This document shows positions 8,813 through 17,114 of a stretch of DNA of 64,000 nt, in pieces; position 1 is the first letter of the stretch; each line of letters starts with the position of its first letter. Location: NCBI RefSeq assembly GCF_012911895.1, contig NZ_JAAXCV010000017.1, positions 62,001-126,000 of the forward strand, written 5' to 3'. Origin of the DNA: Bacillus sp. RO3 (GTDB lineage Bacteria > Bacillota > Bacilli > Bacillales > Bacillaceae_B). The notes under the pieces were generated by a model. The model saw only the letters and a program-made list of their open reading frames with translations, did no database searches and was not told where the DNA came from. The position numbers were made by a program, and so were the translations under genes.

Positions 8813-9238
8813 ATGTTACAAAGGATTTTAGTGCCGATTGATGGTTCGGATTTTTCGCTAAAAGCGTTAAAACATGCAATGGAAATAGCAAAAGCAATGG
8901 ATGCTGAGATTCTTCTTTTAAATGTTCAATATAGTTACAATACTCATAATATTAACCGCTTTGTAAGCAAGGAACAAGTACTTAGATACCAGCAAGAAAA
9001 TGCGAAAGAAGTACTTGATGATGCACTAAAAGTCATTGAAAATCAAGGGGTAACTGTACACACAAAATTTAGAATTGGTTCACCAGACTATGAAATTGTT
9101 AAAGAAGCAAAAGAATCGAATGTATCTAGCATTATAATGGGTTCACGAGGTTTAGGTGCTATAAAGAGCAAGATTATGGGGAGTGTTAGTTTTAATGTCC
9201 TTCATGTAGCGTCATGTCCAGTGACTTTGGTTAAATGA
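8813..9238 (+). CDS. universal stress protein, UspA family
   Basis: A 141-residue single-domain Usp protein. It starts QRILVPIDGSDFSLKALKHAMEIAK and ends with the ATP-binding motif IIMGSRGLGAIKSKIMGSVS (G-2x-G-9x-G-S/T), followed by the usual HVASCPVTLV terminus. ATP-binding Usps act as small dimeric stress regulators in the cytoplasm. TGGAGGAG fits the ATG at 8813; a GTG three codons earlier overlaps the ribosome site. Base composition is more AT-rich than its neighbours, and it sits between two relics of a duplicated crp/eamA segment, so it may have been inserted there. Confidence 0.93.
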   Translation: MLQRILVPIDGSDFSLKALKHAMEIAKAMDAEILLLNVQYSYNTHNINRFVSKEQVLRYQQENAKEVLDDALKVIENQGVTVHTKFRIGSPDYEIVKEAKESNVSSIIMGSRGLGAIKSKIMGSVSFNVLHVASCPVTLVK

Positions 9239-9309
9239 GTGGAAAATCATCATCCAAATTAAGCTTCTATAACTACGATACGAATGATTTCCGTTACCGA
9301 TACAGAATT

Positions 9310-9362
9310 CATCCATAAGATAACAAACTTGCTCTTCATTTCCTCCCCCAATGGTAATACAT
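9310..9362 (-). repeat. shared 53-base fragment, copy 1 (gene 5' end on minus strand)
   Basis: About 80 percent identical by eye to 39881-39933. Read on the minus strand, both copies carry TTGG(G/A)GGAG followed by an ATG opening a short frame (MKS-FV-L-MN). The copies diverge after about a dozen codons. They look like the 5' end of one lost gene; its identity is unknown. Confidence 0.5.
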
Positions 9363-9477
9363 GAATAGAACATGCTCTCTGTGAATATTTTCTACCACTT
9401 CTAGCATTTAGCCTTCCTCTAATTTATTTTAAAAAGAAATTTCACCTAAGTGTATCCTTTCCCAATGTATCAGGGTA

Positions 9478-9552
9478 GAGTGGGGACGATTTCGTCTCTA
9501 CCTTGATCCCCATGAATTTACCCAAAAAGTAGAGTGAGAACCGTCCCCGGTT
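9478..9552. repeat. GTAGAGTG...CCGTCCCC element at a gene break
   Basis: Two GTAGAGTG-G units (9475 and 9531), with the inverted CTCTACC near 9496 and GAACCGTCCCC near 9537, form a short palindromic element of the same flavour as the GGGACA repeats. It abuts exactly the point where the crp-like remnant (9556-9641) loses homology to the intact gene. Confidence 0.45.
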
Positions 9553-9555
9553 TGC

Positions 9556-9641
9556 ACAGGAATTTCCACGATCAGTTGTTTCAGCTCTTCTTCACAGAGG
9601 TCGGAAAAGCGCTTCATGTATGGAAGGAGGACATCTTTCAT
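9556..9641 (-). pseudogene. N-terminal remnant of a Crp/Fnr-family gene
   Basis: The minus strand encodes MKDVLLPYMKRFSDLCEEEL and about ten more residues nearly identical to the N-terminus of the regulator at 7552-8145, preceded by the same ribosome-site region and about 60 bases of matching upstream DNA. Homology stops at a GAACCGTCCCC repeat, after which the frame runs into unrelated sequence. Only about 29 of 197 residues remain, so it is non-functional. Confidence 0.85.
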
Positions 9642-9728
9642 GGGATTACCTTCTTTCCTTGTTCTTACTAGTAGTCTATCAAGGGAGGTCAGGGCGGAGA
9701 ACAGTGAGTAGGGAATGCCATATGAGAA

Positions 9729-9758
9729 AAAGCAGTGCCGTATCCTCGGCACTGCTTC
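9729..9758 (-). terminator. terminator of the eamA gene
   Basis: AGCAGTGCCG pairs with CGGCACTGCT. On the minus strand the stem is followed by TTTTTCTC, just past the eamA stop codon. Confidence 0.75.
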
Positions 9759-9761
9759 TTT

Positions 9762-10688
9762 TCATATTGACTTAACCGGCTCGTTCGACACCATTTTTGA
9801 TGAGATTTTTCTAAAGATGCGAGGCCTCGACTTACATAAAGAAAACAACACACACCCTGAGAGCACAATCATACTCCCCGCAGTCTGCAGCACGGTCATC
9901 GTTTCCCCCAGGAAGACGAAGGCCAATAAGGCGGTGAAGACAGGATTAAAGTTCAAGAACAATCCCGACGTGCTCGGCCCGAGCTTATTCACCCCGACAT
10001 TCCACAGGACCATGCAGACAACCGTGGAGATCACACCGGTATATAAGATGGACTGTATGAAGGACGCATCCACATCGGTCACCCGGAAATCATGAAGATT
10101 AAAGGGAAGAAGGATGAGAAGTCCGAATATCCCTGAGTACAATATGGACATCATCGGTGTGACGAATTTCATGGCCCATTTGCTGCAGACGGAATAGAAA
10201 CCCCACATGATGACTGCTGTCAGCATATAGAGATCCCCTTCATTGAATTGCAGGGAATAGACCATCTCCAGGCTTCCTTTGGACAGGACGAGGATCACGC
10301 CAAAGAGGGAGAGGAGCATGGATAGAAATTGATAGATGTTCATCTTTTCTTTAAGAAAAAGAAAAGAGATCCCGGCGATGGAAAACATATTCAGGGTCGA
10401 AATCAAACCGACATTTGTGGCAGAGGTCTTTTCCAGTGCCATGAATTGGAGTGCCTGAAAGAGGGCCACCCCGGTCAGCCCCATGAACATGAGGGGCAGG
10501 ATGGAGCGGACGGGTGGAACCAGCTTCTTTTCTTTCCACCACACAATCGGAAACAGGCATAGAATCGCGATCGCCCATCTTAATATTGTTAACGTTCCCG
10601 GGGACGCATGCTCCACAAGCGTTTTCCCCACAATGAAATTGCCTCCCCACAGAAGGCTCGTCAGTAACAGCAGGTAATAATATTTCAC
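9762..10688 (-). CDS. EamA/DMT-superfamily transporter
   Basis: A 308-residue protein with ten membrane spans formed by two EamA repeats (about residues 1-140 and 150-295). The first begins with LLTSLLWGGNFIVGKTLVE, the second with YMLTAVIMWGFYSVCSKWA; both are typical of drug/metabolite exporters. Substrate is unknown. The start is a GTG behind AAAGGGG; the neighbouring ATG is out of frame. The upstream order on this strand (exporter, then a crp remnant) implies it once preceded a Crp-like regulator gene. Confidence 0.9.
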   Translation of the reverse strand: MKYYYLLLLTSLLWGGNFIVGKTLVEHASPGTLTILRWAIAILCLFPIVWWKEKKLVPPVRSILPLMFMGLTGVALFQALQFMALEKTSATNVGLISTLNMFSIAGISFLFLKEKMNIYQFLSMLLSLFGVILVLSKGSLEMVYSLQFNEGDLYMLTAVIMWGFYSVCSKWAMKFVTPMMSILYSGIFGLLILLPFNLHDFRVTDVDASFIQSILYTGVISTVVCMVLWNVGVNKLGPSTSGLFLNFNPVFTALLAFVFLGETMTVLQTAGSMIVLSGCVLFSLCKSRPRIFRKISSKMVSNEPVKSI

Positions 10689-10995
10689 GTCATTTTAGCC
10701 CCTTTTCCAAGAGCCACTGTGCACAATGACAATATCTATATGAATAATTCTAACATTTTCCTGTGGATACAAAAGAAGATATTGTTAGATGGATATTATT
10801 CGAAATAATTGAAAGTGAATTTTAGAAAGAGATGAAAGAAGTTCATTTATTGATAAATATAACAGCGGTTTTTGGAAGAATTGAAATCATATGCCACTCA
10901 AAAATTTCCCTGGGGTGTCCTTTTCGTTTCCATTCCCCTATATAACCATTCCCCTATATAAAAGATGAATGAAAATGGAAACGGGAGTGGTTCAA
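10689..10995. other. intergenic, direct repeat CATTCCCCTATATA
   Basis: Nothing coding is seen. Bases 10931-10960 carry CATTCCCCTATATA twice, 16 bases apart, directly before the next gene. A similar TTTCCCTATAAATG lies before the decayed copy of that gene near 40004, so these bases probably belong to its original promoter region. Confidence 0.4.
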
Positions 10996-11337
10996 ATGAG
11001 TGGATGGAGAAAATTAGAGCAGGAGATGGTGGAAATGGAGACGTTTTATCTTCCGGAAGATCTCCGCCTCTATGTGTGGATTCTGTTGAATGCGACGTAC
11101 CAGGGCGGGGTTCAGATTGGGGGTGTGGTGCTTGGGGAGCGGCAGTATGTCAGGGATCAGCCTGGTGGAGTTGTCAACGGACGAGCAGTTCGACAAACAG
11201 AAAAGCACCCGAAGCTGACGATCAACAGTCCGAAATATTTGGAGAAGGTGCTTGAGGTGTACATCTCTCCCCGGGAATCGATGCAGCGATTGGACGACAT
11301 GCTGGACTGTCTGGAGGAGAGTATAGAGGGAGCATGA
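10996..11337 (+). CDS. hypothetical protein, possibly truncated phage-type replication/DNA-binding protein
   Basis: A 113-residue frame starting at ATG behind CGGGAGTGG. The opening (GWRKLEQEMVEMETFYLPEDLRL..WILLNATYQ) faintly recalls the N-terminal winged-helix region of phage replication initiators, but this is a weak visual resemblance. The tail after residue about 62 looks like shifted-frame sequence. A decayed, interrupted copy at 40034-40985 has the same beginning but favours another frame in its second half. The present gene may therefore itself be frameshifted. No function is assigned. Confidence 0.45.
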   Translation: MSGWRKLEQEMVEMETFYLPEDLRLYVWILLNATYQGGVQIGGVVLGERQYVRDQPGGVVNGRAVRQTEKHPKLTINSPKYLEKVLEVYISPRESMQRLDDMLDCLEESIEGA

Positions 11338-11356
11338 CCTTCAGGGAGTGCACGAG

Positions 11357-11506
11357 ATGGGGAAGGTCATCCTGGTGGCATCCTCTCACGGAATGCTTTG
11401 TTGTGAAAAGGTATGGGTCTGGTTTCTGCAGCATGATACGTTGGGTGTGGTGGAGAATGAGGAATGTATTGGGAGGGACAGGTTGTTTCTGATTGAGGAA
11501 CAATGA
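11357..11506 (+). CDS. possible 49-aa small protein
   Basis: The ATG at 11357, 8 bases after AGGGAG, opens a 49-codon frame (MGKVILVASSHGML...RDRLFLIEEQ) lying 20 bases after the preceding small gene. Its residue composition is plausible for a protein, but I know no homologue and it could be a decayed extension of the upstream gene. Confidence 0.25.
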   Translation: MGKVILVASSHGMLCCEKVWVWFLQHDTLGVVENEECIGRDRLFLIEEQ

Positions 11507-11607
11507 ACTATAACATTTTCATCTCTTCTTCTCTTAAAAAAGTTACGCGCAACCATGCGTTTTTTTTATGCCCAAATCAAAAATTTATCTAATTTTTTAA
11601 AAACATA

Positions 11608-11636
11608 TTGTAAAGCGCTTTCAACTATCATATAAT
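11608..11636 (+). promoter_or_regulatory. sigma-A promoter with CcpA cre site over the -35
   Basis: TTGTAA (11608-11613) and TATAAT (11631-11636) are separated by exactly 17 bases. TGTAAAGCGCTTTCA (11609-11623) matches the CcpA cre consensus TGWAANCGNTNWCA and covers the -35 box, so glucose repression of the sugar-acid operon is expected. Confidence 0.8.
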
Positions 11637-11641
11637 TTCAA

Positions 11642-11679
11642 TAAATCGATTTAGTAAACCGGTTTAGTAAACCGGTTTA
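11642..11679 (+). promoter_or_regulatory. three phased LacI-family operators (KdgR type)
   Basis: Three 12-base palindromes follow each other at a 13-base period: TAAATCGATTTA (11642-11653), TAAACCGGTTTA (11655-11666) and TAAACCGGTTTA (11668-11679). They begin at the expected transcription start and end 25 bases before the kdgR start. A central CG or CCGG dyad is typical for LacI-family sites. The product of the next gene is the obvious ligand. Confidence 0.8.
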
Positions 11680-11704
11680 GCGAATGAAAGTTGGAGTGTA
11701 TGGA

Positions 11705-12706
11705 ATGAAAAAAGTAACGATTGCTGATGTTGCTCAGCATGCGAATGTATCAAAGAGTACCGTTTCCCAGTATTTAAATAATCGTTTTGATTATATGAGG
11801 GAAGAAACGAAGAACCGAATAGAGGAATCCATCCAGGAGCTCGGCTACAGACCGAATATTGTCGCGAGAAGTCTTAAGCAGAAGTCTACGACGACCATCG
11901 GGGTGATCGTGGCGAATATTCTTCATACTTTCTCGACCCAGGTGATCCGGGCAATCGAGGACACATGTCAAGAAGCTGAGTTTCACACGATTGTCTGTAA
12001 TGCTGATGATGATCCCGAGAAGGAGCGGAAGTATATTGAAATGCTCCGAGCCAAGCAGGTGGATGGCATCATCCTGCTGCCAACGGGGGATAATGCCCCC
12101 TTATACAATGAGATGGTGAAGGAAGGGTACCCGATCGTATTTGTCGACCGGACAGTGCCCAACGTACCGATTCCATCCATGCTGCTTGATAACGAGAAAG
12201 CGGCGGGGCTCGGCGTCCAGCATTTTATCGACAGGGGGTACACGAAGATCGGCATCATCACGAATGTGATCAGAAATGTTACCCCGAGGCTAGAGAGGAT
12301 CAACGGCTATAAGAATACGATGACTAGCAATGGTCTGGAGATCCGAAATGATTACATTAAAAGCCTGGAAGTAAGCAGAATCAAAGAAGGGGTTCATGAG
12401 CTCCTATCTCTTGAAGATCCCCCGGAAGCCATTCTTGCGGGAAATGATCTAACGCTCATTGAAATATTGAAATATGTCAAAGAAAACCAGGTGAAGATTC
12501 CCGAGGACTTAGCCATTATCGGAATTGATGATGTGTCCTTTGCCGGTTTTTATGAGCCGGGTTTAACGATCATTGCCCAGCCCACATTTGAAATCGGGAA
12601 GAAAGCAGCGGAATTTTTATTAAACAAAATCCAGAAAAAAGAGGATCAGGATGAGGGCCTTGTATTCCGTTTTGATCCAAACCTCATGATACGTGAATCT
12701 TGTTAA
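11705..12706 (+). CDS. kdgR: LacI-family repressor, KdgR type
   Basis: A 333-residue repressor with an N-terminal LacI helix-turn-helix (VTIADVAQHANVSKSTVSQYLN, residues 3-24), hinge helix (YRPNIVARSLKQK) and a periplasmic-binding-protein-like effector domain. It is first in the kdgK-hxlAB-kdgA-TRAP-kdgF operon, so the natural effector is 2-keto-3-deoxygluconate or a phosphorylated derivative. I chose the ATG at 11705 because TTGGAG is well spaced there; the ATG at 11684 would overlap the operators. Autoregulation through the triple palindrome is likely. Confidence 0.87.
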   Translation: MKKVTIADVAQHANVSKSTVSQYLNNRFDYMREETKNRIEESIQELGYRPNIVARSLKQKSTTTIGVIVANILHTFSTQVIRAIEDTCQEAEFHTIVCNADDDPEKERKYIEMLRAKQVDGIILLPTGDNAPLYNEMVKEGYPIVFVDRTVPNVPIPSMLLDNEKAAGLGVQHFIDRGYTKIGIITNVIRNVTPRLERINGYKNTMTSNGLEIRNDYIKSLEVSRIKEGVHELLSLEDPPEAILAGNDLTLIEILKYVKENQVKIPEDLAIIGIDDVSFAGFYEPGLTIIAQPTFEIGKKAAEFLLNKIQKKEDQDEGLVFRFDPNLMIRESC

Positions 12707-12724
12707 ACAGAAAGGGTGTTACCC

Positions 12725-13678
12725 ATGAATGATGTAGTGACGATTGGCGATGCGATGATTACTCTTGATCCTTCATCGACGGGGCCCATGCGCTTTGTCT
12801 CTTCTTTTGATCGGAAGATTGGGGGAGCAGAGCTGAACTTCGCAATTGGCTGTGCAAGGCTTGGTTTGAAGACCGGATGGATCAGCCGCCTTGGGAATGA
12901 TGAATTCGGAAGGCACATCTTCAACACCGTCCGCGGTGAAGGGGTAGATGTTTCCCAAGTGGAACTTGCGGATGGATATCCGACTTCCCTGAACTTCAAG
13001 GAAATCATGGGGGATGGAAGCGTGCGGACCTTCTACTACAGAGATCGCTCTCCTACAACGGTGTTGACGAAGGAAACACTGAATGAAGAATTTTTGAAAA
13101 ACACAAAGATTCTCCATATCACAGGGGTATTCCCTGCAGTAGATAAAACGAAAAATATCGAGTTGATCAGGTATGCGATCATGGAAGCGAAAAAGCAGGG
13201 AGTGATGATTTCATGCGATCCGAATATTCGCCTGAAATTATGGACTGAGGATGAAGCAAGGGATGTATTGAGAAGCTTCCTTCCCTATGTCGATATTCTA
13301 ATGACGGGAGTCGAAGAAGCGGAGCTGCTGTTCGGGACTTCAAACACAGCTGAAATCATCGAGCATTCCAAGCAATTCGGCATCACACATCTCGCCATCA
13401 AGAAGGGTGAGGAAGGTTCAGTTGGATATGTGGACGGTGAATATGCAGAAGCCCCGGCTGTAAAGGCAAAGAAAGTGGTTGATACAGTAGGCGCCGGCGA
13501 CGGATTCGATGCAGGTTTCATTTACGGGCTCCTGCAGAAGTGGCCTCTTGAGAAGGTTCTTCACTTCGCGAATATCATCGGATCGATGGTCGTCAGTGTG
13601 ACGGGTGATAATGAAGGGCTGCCGTATCTGGAAGATGTCCTTGTCCATATGGGGGAAAAAGAACGTGTGGAAAGATAG
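12725..13678 (+). CDS. kdgK: 2-keto-3-deoxygluconate kinase (PfkB family)
   Basis: A 317-residue ribokinase/PfkB-family sugar kinase. The N-terminal GGAELNFAIGCARLG sugar-binding region is present, and near residue 255 the catalytic DTVGAGDGFDAGF motif gives the anion hole and base Asp. With KDPG aldolase in the same operon, the substrate is almost certainly 2-keto-3-deoxygluconate, made into KDPG. AAAGGGTG precedes the ATG at 12725; a GTG three codons earlier overlaps that site. The gene follows kdgR after 18 bases. Confidence 0.9.
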   Translation: MNDVVTIGDAMITLDPSSTGPMRFVSSFDRKIGGAELNFAIGCARLGLKTGWISRLGNDEFGRHIFNTVRGEGVDVSQVELADGYPTSLNFKEIMGDGSVRTFYYRDRSPTTVLTKETLNEEFLKNTKILHITGVFPAVDKTKNIELIRYAIMEAKKQGVMISCDPNIRLKLWTEDEARDVLRSFLPYVDILMTGVEEAELLFGTSNTAEIIEHSKQFGITHLAIKKGEEGSVGYVDGEYAEAPAVKAKKVVDTVGAGDGFDAGFIYGLLQKWPLEKVLHFANIIGSMVVSVTGDNEGLPYLEDVLVHMGEKERVER

Positions 13679-13687
13679 GAGGATGGC

Positions 13688-14311
13688 ATGAATATACAAG
13701 TGGCCCTTGACCGTCTGACTAGGGAAGAATGCGTTCAGATTTTGGAGAAGACCAGTGTGTACGTAGATTGGATCGAGATCGGTACCGGTGTGATTAAGGA
13801 ATACGGGATGACGATCATTCGGGAAATCCGCGAAATGTATCCGGATAAAATCATCGTCGCCGACATGAAGACTTGCGATGTAGGTAAACACGAGGCTGTC
13901 CAGGCATTCGATGCCGGGGCGGACATCACGACTGTCATGGCGTTCGCTGCTGACAAAACCATTATAGATACCCTGGAGGTGGCTCAGTCACGGGGGAAGA
14001 GAGTGATGATCGACTTATTGGGAGTTTCAGAGAAAAAGAGAGTCCAAGAGTTAAAGGAACTTGGTGTGTCCCTTGTCGGCCTGCATATGGGTAAGGACAT
14101 GCAGGAAACAGGTGAAAATACAGGCGGCCTGTTCGATTTGATAGAAGGAATCAGCGGAATCGAGACGTCCGTTGCAGGGGGAATCACCTTAAAGACACTG
14201 CCAGACATTGTGGAAAAAGGGCCTGATACTATCATTATTGGCAGCGCTATCACACATGCAGCCGACCCGGCAGAGGCTGCCAGGGCGATGAAGGGACTGA
14301 TCAGTACATGA
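13688..14311 (+). CDS. hxlA: 3-hexulose-6-phosphate synthase-like (HUMPS/OMPDC superfamily)
   Basis: A 207-residue beta/alpha barrel. The D-x-K-x-x-D catalytic motif appears as ADMKTCD near residue 59, with a GLHMGKDMQ histidine loop near 136 and a C-terminal phosphate-binding VAGGI...IIIGSAIT segment. HPS condenses formaldehyde with ribulose-5-phosphate, or runs the reverse; the related UlaD decarboxylates 3-keto-L-gulonate-6-phosphate. The HxG-D-Q loop is closer to HPS. Its stop overlaps hxlB by four bases. Presence inside a keto-deoxy-gluconate operon is unusual and may mean formaldehyde handling or a variant substrate. Confidence 0.8.
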   Translation: MNIQVALDRLTREECVQILEKTSVYVDWIEIGTGVIKEYGMTIIREIREMYPDKIIVADMKTCDVGKHEAVQAFDAGADITTVMAFAADKTIIDTLEVAQSRGKRVMIDLLGVSEKKRVQELKELGVSLVGLHMGKDMQETGENTGGLFDLIEGISGIETSVAGGITLKTLPDIVEKGPDTIIIGSAITHAADPAEAARAMKGLIST

Positions 14312-14856
14312 AATCAATCATTACGACGGTAGCTGAAGAAATATCACAGGTTTTATCTAAGGTGAAAGAAGAAGAGGCGATCCAACTTTCCCAGCAGTTG
14401 AAAACAGCGAAACGAATCTTTGTTTACGGTGAAGGGCGTTCCGGATTGATGGGTAAAGCATTTGCCATGCGTTTAATGCACGGTGGCTTTCCGGTCTACG
14501 TCATCGGGGAAACCATCACACCAAGCATGGACGAAGGGGATGTGTTCATCGGGATTTCAGGTTCAGGCTCAACAGGTTCGATTGTGTCATTTGCAACGAA
14601 GGCGAAAGAAGTTGGAGCAAGGGTGTTCCTTGTAACGACGAATCGGGAATCAAATCTTGTATCGATGTGTGATGGAATCCTTTGTATTCCTGCAGCGACG
14701 AAATACCGGAGAGCGGGGGAGCCTGATACGATCCAGCCCCTTGGGAACCAGTTCGATCAGTCGGTCCATCTTGTGCTTGACGCGGTGATCATCGGAACCC
14801 TGGAAGATGGGGACACGAATGAAACCATGGCAAAGCGGCATGCGAATATAGAGTGA
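14308..14856 (+). CDS. hxlB: 6-phospho-3-hexuloisomerase-like SIS protein
   Basis: A 182-residue SIS-domain isomerase. Family features include VYGEGRSGLMGKAFAMRLMHGG near residue 33, ISGSGSTGS near 88 (phosphate-binding serines) and the closing QPLGNQFDQSVHLVLDAV segment characteristic of PHI. It interconverts hexulose-6-phosphate and fructose-6-phosphate in the ribulose monophosphate pathway. It is translationally coupled to hxlA through ATGA, so the pair acts together. Confidence 0.88.
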   Translation: MKSIITTVAEEISQVLSKVKEEEAIQLSQQLKTAKRIFVYGEGRSGLMGKAFAMRLMHGGFPVYVIGETITPSMDEGDVFIGISGSGSTGSIVSFATKAKEVGARVFLVTTNRESNLVSMCDGILCIPAATKYRRAGEPDTIQPLGNQFDQSVHLVLDAVIIGTLEDGDTNETMAKRHANIE

Positions 14857-14873
14857 AGGGGAGGGTGATAAGA

Positions 14874-15524
14874 GTGAACCCAGTAAAGTTTATAAAAGAA
14901 GAAATCCTTGTAGCTGTTATTCGGGAAGCCACTCCTCAAACGATTCTGCCGATTGCAGAAGCTTTGTATGAGGGGGGAGTAAAGGTTCTCGAGATTACAG
15001 CCGAGACACCAAAGTTTACAAGATTGATTGAAATCGTAAGAGAAGAGATGGACGGCCGTGTCCTGACTGGTGCAGGAACCGTCCTGGATCCGGAAACGGC
15101 GCGGGCCGCCATCATGGCAGGAAGTGAATTCATCGTTTCACCTTCCTTCAACCCGGACACAGTGAAGATGACAAAGCGTTATGGCATACCAAGTATACCG
15201 GGAGCTCTGACACCGACAGAAATCCTGACTGCCTTTGAGCACGGGGCGGACATGATTAAAGTATTTCCGGCAAATACGTTTGGACCGGGCTTTGTGAAAA
15301 GTATTTACGGTCCTTTCCCATCTATCCCATTGATGGTGACAGGGGGGATTACAATGGATAATCTTGCTGACTATCTAGAGGCAGGAGCGCTGGCAGTGGG
15401 TCTCGGGGGGAATCTGGTCAATTCGAAGCAATTGCAGCATGCGGAAGATTATCAGCGCTTGACCCAGAAAGCACGTGAATATTCGCGAATCGTTCAAAAG
15501 GTAAAAGCTGTTCAAACATCTTAA
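14874..15524 (+). CDS. kdgA: KDPG aldolase (bifunctional KDPG/KHG type)
   Basis: A 216-residue class I aldolase of the Eda family. The Schiff-base lysine is in GADMIKVFPAN, the general-base Glu in VLEITAET, and the phosphate loop in VTGGI. It splits 2-keto-3-deoxy-6-phosphogluconate into pyruvate and glyceraldehyde-3-phosphate, finishing the pathway started by kdgK. I prefer the GTG at 14874 because AAGGGGAGGG at 14856-14865 is 8 bases before it; a GTG at 14853 would overlap hxlB and lacks a site. Confidence 0.92.
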   Translation: MNPVKFIKEEILVAVIREATPQTILPIAEALYEGGVKVLEITAETPKFTRLIEIVREEMDGRVLTGAGTVLDPETARAAIMAGSEFIVSPSFNPDTVKMTKRYGIPSIPGALTPTEILTAFEHGADMIKVFPANTFGPGFVKSIYGPFPSIPLMVTGGITMDNLADYLEAGALAVGLGGNLVNSKQLQHAEDYQRLTQKAREYSRIVQKVKAVQTS

Positions 15525-15545
15525 TTAAACAAGGGGGAACTCGGG

Positions 15546-16571
15546 ATGAAGAAATTTTTCTCTATTTCATTTGTATTATTGTTGGCTCTATCAGGTATTT
15601 TGGCAGGATGTGGAAGTGACGAAGCAGCAGGAGGAGAAGCTGGTAAGAAAATCAAGATCGTAGCGGCACACAATCAAACATCTCCGGATAATCCATACCA
15701 AACGGGTCTTTTGAAATTTAAGGAAGTGGCTGAAAGTAAGTCTGACGGTGATATTGAAGTCGAAGTACACGCAGGGACGATCGGGACGGAAGAATCTGAA
15801 CTTGTTGAAAAGCTGAAGCTTGGTGCGGCAGATGTGGTTCTCGTTTCACCAGGATTCATGACTCAAACGGGAATCAAGGAAATTGACCTTCTGGCGCTGC
15901 CTTACCTTTTTGACAGTTATGATCACTGGGAAAAGACGGTGGACGGAGAAGTCGGGGAAGAAATGGCGAAATTGATCAACGAAAAATCGAATAATGATTT
16001 TAAATTGATCGGTTACTGGTCAGCAGGTGTCAGACATTATTACGGGAAAAAGCCGATTGAAAACATGGAAGACCTAAAGGGTATGACGTTTAGAACACAG
16101 ACTTCAGGTGTCCTGGCGGATTATTGGAAGAAAGTCGGAGCCATCCCAACATCGATTGCATGGGGAGAGCTATATCAGGCACTTCAGCAAAATGTCGTTG
16201 ACTCAGCTGAAAACTCGTATCCGTACTTCGTTCAGCAAAACCACCATAAAACGAAAAACGGTAAATACATCACCGAGACAGGGCATGATTACACAACACG
16301 TTTCCTATTGGTAAACGGGAAGAAATTTGATTCGTATTCTAAAGAACAACAGGATATCATCATCGAAGCAGCCAAGGCTTCTGTTGAAGCAGAAAGAGAA
16401 GCTGTGTATGCACAGGAAGAAGAGTATAAACAAAAAGCAATGGATGAGGGAGCGGAAGTAAACGAAATCGACCGTGAACCATTTATTGATTTGGCTGAAC
16501 CTCTTCAAGAGAATGCAGCGAAGGACATGGGAGCAGAAGATTTGCTTGAAAAGGTAAGAGAGCTTAAGTAA
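15546..16571 (+). CDS. dctP: TRAP transporter solute-binding lipoprotein
   Basis: A 341-residue DctP-family binding protein. It has a lipoprotein signal ending LAGC (Cys22), a central LKGMTFRTQTSGVLADYWKKVGA region containing the conserved arginine that pairs with the substrate carboxylate, and the QQNVVDSAENSYPYF helix. TRAP systems take up organic and sugar acids by Na+ symport. Given kdgK/kdgA/kdgF around it, a uronate or keto-deoxy-acid substrate is expected. It is the first of three TRAP genes. Confidence 0.92.
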   Translation: MKKFFSISFVLLLALSGILAGCGSDEAAGGEAGKKIKIVAAHNQTSPDNPYQTGLLKFKEVAESKSDGDIEVEVHAGTIGTEESELVEKLKLGAADVVLVSPGFMTQTGIKEIDLLALPYLFDSYDHWEKTVDGEVGEEMAKLINEKSNNDFKLIGYWSAGVRHYYGKKPIENMEDLKGMTFRTQTSGVLADYWKKVGAIPTSIAWGELYQALQQNVVDSAENSYPYFVQQNHHKTKNGKYITETGHDYTTRFLLVNGKKFDSYSKEQQDIIIEAAKASVEAEREAVYAQEEEYKQKAMDEGAEVNEIDREPFIDLAEPLQENAAKDMGAEDLLEKVRELK

Positions 16572-16637
16572 AAAAGGATGGTTAAAGGGAAGAGTGGATC
16601 TGTTCTTCCCTTTAATGATGAAAGGGGGAAGACGATC

Positions 16638-17114
16638 ATGATTAAGACTCTTGAAAAAATTCAGATGACCATCGGTGCTATTTTCTTAGTGATCTTTTTT
16701 ATCGCCATCATGGTTCAAATTGTCACCAGACATCTTGGCATATCTGTTATTTGGACAGAGGAGGTGGCCAACTATTCGTTCATTTGGTCGGTCTTTATGG
16801 GGGCTTCCGTCATGGTGAGCAAAAGGGAACACTTCAGCTTCGATTTCCTTATAGGAAAGCTAGAAGGGAAGTCGAAACAGTCATTGCTGATCGTCATTGA
16901 TGCGGTCATCTTCTTATTTTCATTTGCCCTGTTCTACTACGGAATCGAGGCAGTGCTGAATTTCTGGAATTACAACTGGACGTCCATTCCGGAATTGAAA
17001 ATGGGTTACGTATGGATCGCAATCCCGATCATGGGGGCGACTATGATGATTTATTCGGCTAGTCAATTATTGACTACTATTAAAGCAATAAAAGGAAGGG
17101 GGGCACAGGCATGA
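16638..17114 (+). CDS. dctQ: TRAP transporter small permease
   Basis: A 158-residue DctQ-type protein with four membrane helices and the conserved RHLGISVIWTEEVANYSFIWSVFMGA segment. It scaffolds the large permease and the binding protein. The ATG at 16638 follows AAAGGGGGAAG; the open frame extends 20 codons upstream without a ribosome site. Its stop overlaps the dctM start by four bases. Confidence 0.9.
   Translation: MIKTLEKIQMTIGAIFLVIFFIAIMVQIVTRHLGISVIWTEEVANYSFIWSVFMGASVMVSKREHFSFDFLIGKLEGKSKQSLLIVIDAVIFLFSFALFYYGIEAVLNFWNYNWTSIPELKMGYVWIAIPIMGATMMIYSASQLLTTIKAIKGRGAQA

Noticed and set aside
9715..10095. 126-codon plus-strand frame inside eamA
   Set aside because: Antisense shadow of the clear EamA transporter gene.
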